Shown piece after piece: positions 1 through 9,015 of a DNA stretch of 15,665 nucleotides. The translations under genes were made by a program, and so were the position numbers. Under the pieces are notes generated by a model. That model did no database searches. It had not been told where the DNA came from and was given only the letters and a program-made list of their open reading frames with translations. Every line of letters starts with the position of its first letter. Position 1 is the first letter of the stretch. This stretch comes from Bacteroidales bacterium (GTDB lineage Bacteria; Bacteroidota; Bacteroidia; Bacteroidales; UBA932). The DNA lies in contig JAFZMA010000100.1 in NCBI GenBank assembly GCA_017551215.1, forward strand, positions 1 through 15,665, in the 5' to 3' direction.

Positions 1-45
1 AGCCAGCTTTACGACTTCCTATTCGAGAGAATTTCTGCAAATTAA
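1..45 (+). CDS. 3' end of an unidentified upstream gene
   Basis: Frame 1 is open from the left edge to a TAA at 43-45 and would encode the C-terminal tail SQLYDFLFERISAN. The next ATG follows that stop directly, as is usual inside an operon. Fourteen residues are too few to assign a family. If the aryl-polyene/flexirubin interpretation of the next genes is right, an acyltransferase, synthase or other pathway enzyme would be expected here, but that is inference from context only. Confidence 0.5.
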   Translation, partial: SQLYDFLFERISAN

Positions 46-2559
46 ATGACAGTTCTGGCCATGGCCGCCTATCGCTTTTTCAGGAAAAGGCGCGCGCTAT
101 TCTACATAATTCTCCTGGGCAGTTTCATCCTTCTGGCTTTTCTGGCCGGACGGATGTACTATGAGGAAGACATAACCAAACTCCTTCCTGCAACAGAGGG
201 AAATAGCGGCGTGCGCTATGTCTTTGACAAACTTAAGGTTAAGGACAAGATATTTGTAGAGCTCCGCATTACGGACACAACCATGTCTACCCAGGATATG
301 GTGGACACTCTGGTTTATGCATCTGACAGGCTCTGCGATTCCATCAGGGCTCACGATGTCCATGGTTATGCGGAAGACATCTTCAACCGTATAGACCCTT
401 CTTTGATTGAGAATGGAGCAAACCTTATTCTGGACAACGCTCCATGCTTTCTGGACAGCACTTTTTATCAGTCTCTAGATAAACTGCTGAACACCAGAAG
501 TATGGACTCTCTCATGCAGGCAAATGCGGATCTTCTGGCAGATGACCCGTCTGGAATGTGGTACGACATAATCTGCAAAGACCCTCTGGCATTCCGCAGT
601 CTGGCTATGAAAAACCTTGCCTCCGCCGGCGGAGACCTTTCAGACGGTTCCGCCCACAAGGAAAAGGGAAAACTCACCCTCACAGACTTCCATCTGATGA
701 GTTCAGACAGCACCGTAGCCCTGGCTTACGTCTCCCCTGCATTCCGCGCAATGGACAGCAAATCAGGTTCTAAGCTCATAAGTCTCATTGAACGGGAAGC
801 GGAAGAACTCTACAAGGTTTGTCCTCAGGTAGAGGTACTCATCTGCGGCAAATCCACCAAGAGCGTCTACACCGCACGACGCATAAAGAAAGACCTTGTG
901 CTGACCATCAGCATAGCCCTTCTGCTGATAATCCTTATCATCGGATATTGCTTCCGCACAAAAGACACGCTGCTCTATTTGCTGGCACCTCTTGTATGGG
1001 GAGTGGTAATGGCCATAGCCGCCGTCTACCTCATACAGCAGGAAATGTCTTTCATAGCCCTTGGCATAGGCTGCATAGTTATAGGAGTGGCGCTCAGCTA
1101 CTGCATCCACATAATAACCCACCATAAGTATATCGCTTCTGTAGAGCAAGTTATAAAAGACCAGGCAAAGCCTGTGGCGCTTGGATGCATCACCACCGTA
1201 GGCTCCCTGCTGGGTCTGATTTTTACAAAATCTTCTCTCCTCAGCGATTTTGGCCTCATGGCATCTCTGGTGATGATAGGCACCACCCTTGCCGCTGTTT
1301 TCTTCCTGCCGCAGTTCTTCAAGAACGCCACCGGAAAGAAAAACGACAAGGCCTTTGAAGCCATAGAGAAAATCACCACACGCCCTTACCACAAAAGCAC
1401 GTGGGTAATAATTCTGGTAGTTTTGCTGTTTGTGCTCAGCGTGGTCTTCACAAGGGGACGGGCCAACTTTGATACGGACCTTTTCCACCTCGCCTATAAC
1501 GATCCTAAACTTGTTGCTGCAGAGCAAATCTATGACACCAGACTCCAGAGCAATCTGCAAACCAAGCATGTAGCCACTCTCTCCAAGAACCTGGACAGCG
1601 CCCTTGCTCTGAACGGAATGTTAGCAGAGCAATGCCAGAAGCTCCAGGACAGCGGAATAATCTCATCCTTCAACACGGCCTCCAGTCTTCTTCTGCCTTC
1701 CCCTTTGCAGGAAGACAGAATCTCCACGTGGAATTCTTACTTTACGCCAGCCCGCAAAGAGATTGTAAAGAAGATGACAGCCGCGGCCGCAGAAAGAAAC
1801 GGCTTTGAGGCAGACATGTTCACGCCTTTCTACGAGGCTCTGGACAAGGAATATACGCCGGTGGATGTATTTTCCAGCGGAACCGTTCCGCCGGAAATAA
1901 TGGGCAACTTCATAGAAAGGAACGACGACGGAACCTACCTGGTATTCACCACCCTCAAAGCCCCAAACAAAGACAGTCTCTGGAGGGCATCCGAGATTCT
2001 GGCCCAAGGCGGAGAGGAAAAGGACAAGACCCTTGCAGACGGAGTCATCATAATAGACCCGCTCTTCTATACCACAGACATGCTGGAGATTATGGAGCAC
2101 GACTTCAACACCGTTCTTCTAATATCGTCCCTGTTCGTGCTGGTAATTCTGCTGCTGGCCTTCCGTAACATTGTCCACGCCATTATAGCCTTCCTGCCAA
2201 TGTTCATGAGCTGGTTCATGGTGCTGGGATTCATGAGGCTCTTCAACATGGAATTCAACCTGATTAACATAGTCGTATCCACGTTCATCTTTGGAGTGGG
2301 CGTAGACTACAGCATATTTGTAATGGACGGCCTCATCAAGGGACGCGAACGCTCGGAACTCCTTCGCTATCACCGCAGCGCCATCTTCTTCTCCGCCGTC
2401 ATGCTCATTCTGGCCGTAAGCAGCCTGCTGTTTGCAGTACATCCCGCAATATCGTCCATCGGACTTTCAACCCTTGCGGGAATGATTTCCACTATTCTGA
2501 TAACGTTCACCCTGCAGCCTTACCTGTTCTACAAATGGGAGGCTTTCAGACACAGATGA
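46..2559 (+). CDS. MMPL/RND-family exporter (aryl-polyene/flexirubin type)
   Basis: 837-aa inner-membrane protein with the duplicated RND/MMPL layout. TM1 lies at about residues 17-38. A periplasmic loop follows, then five helices around 280-430, TM7 near 453-470, a second periplasmic domain to about 684, and a last helix bundle at about 687-832. The second half carries the family motif GVGVDYSIF, with Asp754-Tyr755. The matching place in the first half reads GVALSYCIH, with Ser351 where an Asp would be expected. The family moves lipids or lipid-like products across the inner membrane using the proton gradient. With the LolA-like and CrtI-like genes downstream, it most likely exports a lipid-linked polyene pigment (inference). 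ATG 46 follows the previous stop directly. ATG 61 is a possible alternative start and would leave TM1 intact. Confidence 0.9.
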   Translation: MTVLAMAAYRFFRKRRALFYIILLGSFILLAFLAGRMYYEEDITKLLPATEGNSGVRYVFDKLKVKDKIFVELRITDTTMSTQDMVDTLVYASDRLCDSIRAHDVHGYAEDIFNRIDPSLIENGANLILDNAPCFLDSTFYQSLDKLLNTRSMDSLMQANADLLADDPSGMWYDIICKDPLAFRSLAMKNLASAGGDLSDGSAHKEKGKLTLTDFHLMSSDSTVALAYVSPAFRAMDSKSGSKLISLIEREAEELYKVCPQVEVLICGKSTKSVYTARRIKKDLVLTISIALLLIILIIGYCFRTKDTLLYLLAPLVWGVVMAIAAVYLIQQEMSFIALGIGCIVIGVALSYCIHIITHHKYIASVEQVIKDQAKPVALGCITTVGSLLGLIFTKSSLLSDFGLMASLVMIGTTLAAVFFLPQFFKNATGKKNDKAFEAIEKITTRPYHKSTWVIILVVLLFVLSVVFTRGRANFDTDLFHLAYNDPKLVAAEQIYDTRLQSNLQTKHVATLSKNLDSALALNGMLAEQCQKLQDSGIISSFNTASSLLLPSPLQEDRISTWNSYFTPARKEIVKKMTAAAAERNGFEADMFTPFYEALDKEYTPVDVFSSGTVPPEIMGNFIERNDDGTYLVFTTLKAPNKDSLWRASEILAQGGEEKDKTLADGVIIIDPLFYTTDMLEIMEHDFNTVLLISSLFVLVILLLAFRNIVHAIIAFLPMFMSWFMVLGFMRLFNMEFNLINIVVSTFIFGVGVDYSIFVMDGLIKGRERSELLRYHRSAIFFSAVMLILAVSSLLFAVHPAISSIGLSTLAGMISTILITFTLQPYLFYKWEAFRHR

Positions 2560-4076
2560 AGTTCGACGCCGTCATAATCGGAAGCGGTCTTGGAGGACTC
2601 GAGTGCGCCTACATTCTGGCCAAAAACGGAAAGAAGGTCTGCGTGGTGGAAAAGAACGCGGCCCCGGGAGGATGCCTCCAGAGTTTCAGACGTGGAACGG
2701 ATGAGTTCGACACCGGCTTCCATTACGTGGGAGCCCTTGGCAAAGGCCAGATTCTGGAACGCCTCTTCTCATATTTCAACCTGATGAAACTGCCTTGGCA
2801 CCAGCTGGATACAGACGGCTTTGATCAGGTGGTCTTCCAGGATAAAAGCTATCTGCTCTGCAACGGATACGAGAATTTTGCAGACAGTCTCTCATCCCGG
2901 TTCCCGGAAAGCCAGGCAGAAATCTGCAAGTATTCCGCGTTTCTGAAAGAAGTGGGGAGCAAAATCACAGACCCTCTGTTCAGCAACGGAGGCTGGGACT
3001 CCACCAATTCCCTCTTCAGCCTCAGCGCCTGGGAATATCTGCGCAGTACCCTGAAAAACAGCCTGGTGCGGGACATCGCCAGCGGCACATCCCTGAAGCT
3101 GGAACTCTGCCGCCAGACTCTCCCGCTCTACACCTTTGCACAGATAAACAGCTCCTTCATCCAAAGCGCCTGGCGCCTTAAGGGAAGAGGCTCCCTCATC
3201 GCCGAGTCTCTTTCAGACAGCATCAGAAAAATGGGCGGCACCATAATGCTCTCCACAGAGGCCATTGTGCTCAGCGATGAAAACAGCCGAGTCTCCCGCC
3301 TCAAGGTCCGCAGCACAAAAGGCGGGCTCTTCAAAGCCCCGTCAGAATCTGATTGCCAGACAATTGAGGCAGACTGCTTCATATCTGACCTCAGCCCCCA
3401 GCTCACGCTTCAACTGCTGAAAGACAGCCCGGCCGTAAGGCCTGTTTTCCGCCGCCGGATAAGCCGCCTGGAACAGACCTACGGATTCTTTACCGTCAAC
3501 ATCAAACTCAAGCCGGAAAAAGTCAAATACCTCAACCGTAACGTCTATTATTACTCTCCGGACCTATCCTCCGTGTGGGACATTCCGGAAAAGCTTTCAG
3601 ACGGCCGCACAAGAGGAATCCTCATAAGCCAGCAGGTTCCGGAGCAGGGCCCATTTGCCACCCAGATGGACATCCTTGCCCCTATGGGCTACAAAGAGGT
3701 GGAACAGTGGGAAAACACTTTCCCTTTGCATCGCGGAGAAAAATACAGGGAATTCAAGGCCCGCAAGGCGGAAGAGTGCCTGCAGATGGCGGAAGAAGTG
3801 TTCCCGCATCTCAGGGAGTCTGTAGACACCTTCTACACCTCCACTCCGCTCACCTACAGAGACTACACGGGCGCTGTCCAGGGCACGGCATACGGCATAA
3901 GAAAAGACTGCAACAATCTGATTATGACGCTCCTTGCCCCAAAGACCCCTCTGGGCAACCTCTACTTCACAGGGCAGAACCTCAATCTCCACGGAGTGCT
4001 GGGAGTTTCACTTACATCCCTGATTACCTGTTCAGAAATTTTAGGAAAAGAACCGGTGGTATCTTTTTTGGAGTAA
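2556..4076 (+). CDS. CrtI/RetSat-like FAD-dependent oxidoreductase
   Basis: About 506 aa. The N-terminus has a Rossmann dinucleotide-binding fold: MKFDAVIIGSGLGGLECA, with GxGxxG at residues 9-14 and the acidic end of beta-2 at Glu32. PGGCLQSF and FDTGFHYVG follow, both typical of the phytoene desaturase/retinol saturase superfamily. Near the C-terminus YFTGQNLNLHGVLG (470-483) is the second FAD-contact segment. These enzymes oxidise or reduce conjugated polyene chains; related proteins occur in Bacteroidota flexirubin/aryl-polyene clusters. The exact substrate cannot be read from sequence. I chose ATG 2556, which overlaps the exporter's TGA as ATGA and fits translational coupling. An in-frame ATG at 2535 would add seven residues (MGGFQTQ) and give a 25-nt overlap. 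A GGGAGG lies at 2537-2542. Confidence 0.87.
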   Translation: MKFDAVIIGSGLGGLECAYILAKNGKKVCVVEKNAAPGGCLQSFRRGTDEFDTGFHYVGALGKGQILERLFSYFNLMKLPWHQLDTDGFDQVVFQDKSYLLCNGYENFADSLSSRFPESQAEICKYSAFLKEVGSKITDPLFSNGGWDSTNSLFSLSAWEYLRSTLKNSLVRDIASGTSLKLELCRQTLPLYTFAQINSSFIQSAWRLKGRGSLIAESLSDSIRKMGGTIMLSTEAIVLSDENSRVSRLKVRSTKGGLFKAPSESDCQTIEADCFISDLSPQLTLQLLKDSPAVRPVFRRRISRLEQTYGFFTVNIKLKPEKVKYLNRNVYYYSPDLSSVWDIPEKLSDGRTRGILISQQVPEQGPFATQMDILAPMGYKEVEQWENTFPLHRGEKYREFKARKAEECLQMAEEVFPHLRESVDTFYTSTPLTYRDYTGAVQGTAYGIRKDCNNLIMTLLAPKTPLGNLYFTGQNLNLHGVLGVSLTSLITCSEILGKEPVVSFLE

Positions 4077-4088
4077 ATTTGTGCCGTT

Positions 4089-4760
4089 ATGAGAAATAAT
4101 CGCACAAGAAATTATTCAGGTCTCCGCCTCTGGATGGCTGTTGCCGCATGCTGCTTACTGACAAGCGGAGTGGCTCTGTCCCAGAGCAAAGAGAAGGTCA
4201 TGGCAGACATACTCAAGAAGAACGAGACATATAAGACCATAACATCCTCCTGCACTCAGGTAAAAACCATGAAGGGCATGAAAAAGAGCGTGGAGAGCAA
4301 GGGCAAGATGTATTTCGTCCGTTCTTCAGAAAAACTGTCAATCCAGCTGGTTCATGACAGGGTTAAGCACAAAGACAAGGCAAACCAGCTCTTCATAAGC
4401 GGAGACAAGGTTACAATGATAAACGGAGGAACCCGCAACGTGTTCAATACCAAGACAGACCACAACATGAACATTCTGCGTGGAATCCTGATTTATTGTA
4501 TCAGCGGTCAGATAGAAAAGGCGGCTCAACTCAACAAATCAGAGGTCAAGATGACTTCAACAGACAAATACTATGTCTTTGAGATGAATGTGGCCAAGCA
4601 TGCCAAGGGAAGATGGAATCACCTGACCGCCTCATACAGCAAGAAAGACCTGTCTCTGTGCATATTCACCCTTACGGAGAAAAACGGAAACACCACAACC
4701 TGGAACACCCTGGAGAAAGAATTTAACGGATTGATTTCAGAAGACGTGTTCAATTACTAA
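4089..4760 (+). CDS. LolA-like periplasmic outer-membrane lipoprotein carrier
   Basis: 223 aa. The N-terminus has a basic stretch, a hydrophobic core (about 15-29) and a likely signal peptidase I site near VALSQ-SKEK; no lipobox is present. The mature part matches the LolA-like pattern: an amphipathic helix with a TITSSCTQVKTMKGMKK-type segment, then alternating strands such as GKMYFVRSSEKLSIQL and LFISGDKVTMING, and a C-terminal LTEKNGNTTTWNTL strand pair. LolA carries lipidated cargo across the periplasm. Dedicated LolA-like proteins are regular members of aryl-polyene clusters and are thought to carry the pigment lipid. The gene starts 12 nt after the oxidoreductase and 12 nt precede the next gene, so it is very likely co-transcribed. 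It is probably a cluster-specific paralogue rather than housekeeping LolA. Confidence 0.8.
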   Translation: MRNNRTRNYSGLRLWMAVAACCLLTSGVALSQSKEKVMADILKKNETYKTITSSCTQVKTMKGMKKSVESKGKMYFVRSSEKLSIQLVHDRVKHKDKANQLFISGDKVTMINGGTRNVFNTKTDHNMNILRGILIYCISGQIEKAAQLNKSEVKMTSTDKYYVFEMNVAKHAKGRWNHLTASYSKKDLSLCIFTLTEKNGNTTTWNTLEKEFNGLISEDVFNY

Positions 4761-4772
4761 ATCCTCTGCGAT

Positions 4773-7391
4773 ATGCTTGATTGTGGCAAACGGAGCTTAT
4801 TGAGATTTCTGCCTGCACTTCTGCTGGCGGCCGCTCTCGTTTTGCCATCCCTTGCCAGCGGACAGAGCACCAGGGTAAAGGGGCGTGTCACCGATGCTGA
4901 TACGGGAGAAGGCCTTCCTTTTGCCAACGTCTACTTCAAAGGCACCACCATAGGCGTGTCAACCGATTTAGACGGATACTACACCCTTGAGACAAGGGAT
5001 CTTACGGTAGATTTGCTGCGGTTCGAGATGCTCAGCTACACACCGGTGGAAAAACAAATCAAGAAGGGAGCGTTCATCCAGCTGGACATAACGCTTAAAG
5101 TGGAAGAAAACCTGCTGAGCCAGATTGTGGTAAAGCCGGACTACCGCTACATACGCTGGATTCTCTCTAACATAGAAAGGGCCAAGAAAATCAACGATCC
5201 GGAGGAACGGGACCGCTACGAATGCCGCCTTTACACCAAGATGGAACTGGACCTTGTGAACGCGGACACCCAGATTAAGAACAAGCTTCTGAGAAAGAAC
5301 TTCGGGTTTGTGTTCGACTATATGGACACATCTGTAGTTAGCGGAAAGCCTTATCTGCCAATCATGATATCGGAGAACAACTCCATGTTCTACAAGCAGA
5401 AAGACCCCGCACAGACAAAGGAAATCATAGAGGCCACACGCATATCGGGAGTAAAGGACGAGGCTACCTTTGCCCAGTTCACCGGCAACATGCACATCCG
5501 CACCAATTTCTATGACGATTTCATAAACCTGTTCGACATACAGATTCCGTCTCCGGTTAAAGGTCCAAACGTTTATTACGACTACTTCCTCATAGACAGC
5601 CTCAACATAGACGGAAGGAAAACCTACCATATCCGTTTCCATCCGGCCAAGATGGTTTCTTCCCCTACGTTCGATGGAGAAATGAGGATAGACGCGCAGG
5701 ACTGGGCCGTTAGGGAAATCCACGTAAAGCTCAAGAAAGGCAGCAACGTAAACTGGATCAGAGATCTTGTACTGGATTCTGAATACCAGCTCGTTGGAGG
5801 GCGAGGCTCGTACCAGGGAAAAGACTCCCTGTGGTTCTTCAAGCAGGACAAGATGTACGCGGATTTTTCTGTAACAATGAGAGATTCCTCCAAGCTCATG
5901 TCCTTCCTTGGCAGAAGGCAATGCGACTATCTGGATCCGAGATTCGACAAGCAGATGCCGGACAGCGTAGCCAAGCTCATGAGCAATGTTATTACGGGCA
6001 AGAATCCTCTGGTGGACGATGAGGCTTACTGGGAGAAGAATAGACCATTTGCCCTCAGCCAGAAGGAAAGCAACATCTACAAGATGGTGGATTCCATAAA
6101 GAACGTTCCTCTCTACCACAATATCTACACTATTGTAAACACCTTTGTAAACGGGTATTACAACTTTAACTACTTTGGAATGGGCCCTTACTTCAAATTG
6201 TTCAGCTTCAACAACATAGAGGGAGCCAGATTCCAGTTCGGGGGACGTACCACAGAAGACTTCAGCAAGAAGTTCAGGATCTCAGGCCACGTAGCCTACG
6301 GCACCAAGGACAAGAAATTCAAGGGCCGCCTCATGGGAGAATACATGTTCAGCAACATGCCTACGCGCAAGCTGATTGTCAGCGCCAGCAGAGATATGGT
6401 GCAGATGGGAAGAGGAGCCGGAGCGCTTACGGAAGGCAATATCATGTCTTCTCTGTTGAACAAGGGTAACAGCGAGAGAATCAGCCCGGTAAACGAATAC
6501 ACCCTGGGCTATGTACATGAGTGGAACGAGGGCTTCAACAACAGCATTTCCATAGAAGGCCGCAGGGTTTACTCCAACAAATACGTGCCAATGTTCACCC
6601 CGGACAGCATCCACGTAACCAGCGTTTCTTCCAACCAGTTGCATTACACCGCCCGCTTCTCCTGGGACGAGACCGTAACCCGCGGAACGTTCGACAAGAT
6701 ATATGTCCTCACCCATTACCCGATAGTAACCATAGACCTTATAGGCGCCGCCAAGGGAATGAGCCACAACGACTTTGGATTCTTCCGGGCAGAAGCCACC
6801 GTAGACTACACCCTTCCTATTCCGCCATTCGGAACTTCCAGCTTCCAGCTTGCCGGAGGAAAGATTGTAGGCAAGGTTCCATATCCTTTCCTCAAACTCC
6901 ACGAGGGTAACGGCACATACTTTCTGGACAAGAGTTCATTCGCCTGCATGGACTTCTACGAGTTTGCCTCGGACACCTGGGCAACCATCTTCTACGAGCA
7001 TAACTTCAGAGGCTTCTTCCTGGGCAAGATTCCTCTTATGAAGAGGCTCCAGTGGAGAGAGGTCTTCACGCTCAAGGCCGGCTACGGAACGCTTTCCAAG
7101 GTCAACAACGGCATAACAGACGGCAAAATCGGCAACCCGGCCAGCACCATTCTCGGAACCGGTCCCGGAGCAAAATACGAGGGAATGGAAGCAAGGCTTC
7201 TCTTCCCGGAAGGCATGAGCTCCCTGCGCAAACCATATGTGGAAATGGGCGTTGGCGTAACCAACATCTTCCGCGTCTTCCGCGTAGACTGCTTCTGGAG
7301 AATGACTCACCGCTTCAAGATAGAAAACGGTGTCAAGGTCAAGAAAAACCACCGCGCCGCCATCAACTTTGGCTTCGAATGGGCCTTCTAA
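4773..7391 (+). CDS. DUF5686 outer-membrane protein with CarboxypepD_reg-like domain
   Basis: 872 aa. A signal peptide (to about residue 31, ending near SLASGQ) is followed by a CarboxypepD_reg-like beta-sandwich: VKGRVTDADTGEGLPFANVY through VSTDLDGYYTL, about 34-110. The DUF5686 region starts at the YRYIRWILSNIERAKKIND segment. The C-terminal half is rich in alternating strands and ends in a terminal Phe (INFGFEWAF), as expected for a BAM-assembled beta-barrel. The family is common in Bacteroidota outer membranes and its function is unknown. The gene follows the LolA-like gene by 12 nt in the same operon, so the protein could be an outer-membrane receiver or anchor for the exported product (inference from position only). 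No strong ribosome binding site precedes ATG 4773. Length and domain order are normal for the family. Confidence 0.85.
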   Translation: MLDCGKRSLLRFLPALLLAAALVLPSLASGQSTRVKGRVTDADTGEGLPFANVYFKGTTIGVSTDLDGYYTLETRDLTVDLLRFEMLSYTPVEKQIKKGAFIQLDITLKVEENLLSQIVVKPDYRYIRWILSNIERAKKINDPEERDRYECRLYTKMELDLVNADTQIKNKLLRKNFGFVFDYMDTSVVSGKPYLPIMISENNSMFYKQKDPAQTKEIIEATRISGVKDEATFAQFTGNMHIRTNFYDDFINLFDIQIPSPVKGPNVYYDYFLIDSLNIDGRKTYHIRFHPAKMVSSPTFDGEMRIDAQDWAVREIHVKLKKGSNVNWIRDLVLDSEYQLVGGRGSYQGKDSLWFFKQDKMYADFSVTMRDSSKLMSFLGRRQCDYLDPRFDKQMPDSVAKLMSNVITGKNPLVDDEAYWEKNRPFALSQKESNIYKMVDSIKNVPLYHNIYTIVNTFVNGYYNFNYFGMGPYFKLFSFNNIEGARFQFGGRTTEDFSKKFRISGHVAYGTKDKKFKGRLMGEYMFSNMPTRKLIVSASRDMVQMGRGAGALTEGNIMSSLLNKGNSERISPVNEYTLGYVHEWNEGFNNSISIEGRRVYSNKYVPMFTPDSIHVTSVSSNQLHYTARFSWDETVTRGTFDKIYVLTHYPIVTIDLIGAAKGMSHNDFGFFRAEATVDYTLPIPPFGTSSFQLAGGKIVGKVPYPFLKLHEGNGTYFLDKSSFACMDFYEFASDTWATIFYEHNFRGFFLGKIPLMKRLQWREVFTLKAGYGTLSKVNNGITDGKIGNPASTILGTGPGAKYEGMEARLLFPEGMSSLRKPYVEMGVGVTNIFRVFRVDCFWRMTHRFKIENGVKVKKNHRAAINFGFEWAF

Positions 7392-7398
7392 ACATACT

Positions 7399-8967
7399 AT
7401 GTACAAGAGACTGATATTACATATCGTTATTTTTATAGCATTGCTGACTCTTGTGGCCGGCTGCAAAAAGGGTCGTGATGTTGCTTCACCAGACATCAGG
7501 CAAGCTACGGCACGGGTGATGGACTTGGCAGCCCTGGAGCCGGAGAGGGCTTTGGAAGCTATAGATTCACTCAAGGGGGCTGGGCTTCCAAAGTATCAGG
7601 CAGACTTGCTGCGCGTTAGAGTGTATGGTATGGGGTTAGAGGGCAAGATGCTAGACTCTGCCATTATCATCGGTGAGCAGCTTATGACCCTTAAAGAAGC
7701 CAAGGAGAATCTGGGGTACAGGGAGGATGTTTTAGAAGCACTGGTGAACGCTTGCAGATTGCAGCATGATAATGAGCGTGCTATCAGGTGGGGTGGCGAG
7801 TTGGTAAAACTATGCCGAGAGAAAAATGAGGAGACAGAGGCTCTTCGCAATGAGGCAGAGTTAGGAATGCACATAACTCACATCGGGAGACAGACAGAAG
7901 GACTTGCCAAAATTGACAGCGTGCTTACAAAGCTCGAAAATGTGCGAAAGTTCAATGAACTGGATGCCTGGATTATTGCAGCCAAGAGAAAAATCTCGGT
8001 TCTGAAAGAAAATGACCGCCATTCCGATGTTATCCCCGTAGCCAACCGCATCATCGACCGACTAACTGACTACGAGCAGCATCCAGAGGACTTCAGAGAC
8101 AGCACCTACCGCGAACCCTCCGACGAGGATCGCCAGGGTTATATCAACTTCTATCGCGCCCAGGCATACGGATTTCTGGCAGAGGCGTATGCGCTTAGCG
8201 GTAATGATCACCAGGCGCGTGAGTTCCTGGCAAAATTCGAACAAAGTGACTATGGACAGACGCTCGACGGCCGCAAGATGATAGCTCCGACATGGATAAT
8301 GCTTGGCGAGACTCTTAAACTGGAGAATATGTACGAAGACCTGACCACGGCGCGTTTTCGGGAATACGAGCAGAAGATGGAGATAGAAAGGCAGAAGGCA
8401 AAAGCAACGCACTCACGGCAGGTGGCCCTTGGATTGGGGCTTTTGGCGATTTTGCTGATATCGGTAATTGGTCTCCTAATCTATTATCAGCGTGTCATCA
8501 CGCGGAAGAACCGAGTGCTGGCACGTGAGATTTCCGAGGCAATAGAGTACAAGGAAAGGACTCTTCTGTTTAAAGAGAAGGAAAAGCATGGCCACCCAAG
8601 CACATCTGAACTATCTTCTCTCAGCGATGCTCAACTATTCCAATTCCTCCGCGATACCATTCTGGGCAACGAATTGTTCCTCAATCCATCGCTCGATCGC
8701 CAACAGTTGATGGACACATACCACATATCTAAAGACCGCATCGGGGCTGCTTTCAAGCAAGGAAGCGAGTTTGAATCGCTCATAGACTTCCTCAACGACT
8801 GCCGCCTCAACTACAGTACCAGACTCCTGGCAATGCGGCCAGACATGACCATCGGCGAAATAGCCACCGCCAGCGGTTTTGCCAGTCTCAAAACCTTTGG
8901 CCGCAACTTCAAGCGCAGGTTTACTCTCACCCCTTCTGAGTACCGGGAGCAGCGAAGGCAGATATAG
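7399..8967 (+). CDS. Membrane-anchored TPR one-component regulator with AraC HTH
   Basis: 522 aa from ATG 7399. The N-terminus MYKRLILHIVIFIALLTLVAGC carries a lipobox (V-A-G-C, Cys22). A helical, TPR-like region (about 35-330) follows and is predicted periplasmic. One TM helix lies at about 341-365 (VALGLGLLAILLISVIGLLIYY). After a charged linker comes a C-terminal AraC-type DNA-binding domain at about 460-522, including MTIGEIATASGFASLKTFGR and the FTLTPSEYRE ending. The layout predicts periplasmic sensing with direct transcriptional output. The open frame extends to 7330, but that start would lie inside the DUF5686 gene and lose the clean signal sequence. Only 7 nt separate it from the upstream stop. 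Likely targets are the genes just downstream, preceded by tandem repeats (inference). Confidence 0.85.
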   Translation: MYKRLILHIVIFIALLTLVAGCKKGRDVASPDIRQATARVMDLAALEPERALEAIDSLKGAGLPKYQADLLRVRVYGMGLEGKMLDSAIIIGEQLMTLKEAKENLGYREDVLEALVNACRLQHDNERAIRWGGELVKLCREKNEETEALRNEAELGMHITHIGRQTEGLAKIDSVLTKLENVRKFNELDAWIIAAKRKISVLKENDRHSDVIPVANRIIDRLTDYEQHPEDFRDSTYREPSDEDRQGYINFYRAQAYGFLAEAYALSGNDHQAREFLAKFEQSDYGQTLDGRKMIAPTWIMLGETLKLENMYEDLTTARFREYEQKMEIERQKAKATHSRQVALGLGLLAILLISVIGLLIYYQRVITRKNRVLAREISEAIEYKERTLLFKEKEKHGHPSTSELSSLSDAQLFQFLRDTILGNELFLNPSLDRQQLMDTYHISKDRIGAAFKQGSEFESLIDFLNDCRLNYSTRLLAMRPDMTIGEIATASGFASLKTFGRNFKRRFTLTPSEYREQRRQI

Positions 8968-8977
8968 TCCGCCCCCT

Positions 8978-9009
8978 CAATTCGTCCTAAACCATACCCC
9001 AATTCGTCC
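8978..9009 (+). repeat. Tandem 10-bp direct repeat, candidate AraC operator
   Basis: CAATTCGTCC occurs at 8978-8987 and again at 9000-9009, a 22-bp period (about two helical turns). The pair sits between the AraC-type regulator gene and the next gene and ends just before a promoter-like -33 element. AraC-family proteins typically bind paired direct repeats next to the -35 region of the promoters they activate. That the upstream regulator binds here is inference. Confidence 0.5.
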
Positions 9010-9015
9010 GCGCTA

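Noticed and set aside
763..1569. 268-codon - strand open frame opposite the exporter gene
   Set aside because: Shadow of the MMPL gene; the product has no family features and no plausible start context.
4074..4081. TAAATTTG, a perfect -7-like octamer before the LolA-like gene
   Set aside because: It would place the transcription start at about the start codon, has no -33 partner at proper distance, and the gene sits inside a tight operon; probably chance.
4968..6119. 383-codon - strand open frame opposite the DUF5686 gene
   Set aside because: It is antisense to a clearly conserved protein, has no recognisable domain or signal, and arises from codon bias of the + strand gene.
6282..6902. 206-codon - strand open frame inside the DUF5686 gene
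   Set aside because: Shadow frame in the barrel-coding part; composition is not protein-like.
7330..7398. Upstream extension of the TPR/AraC regulator
   Set aside because: It overlaps the DUF5686 coding region and would bury the lipoprotein signal that begins at ATG 7399.
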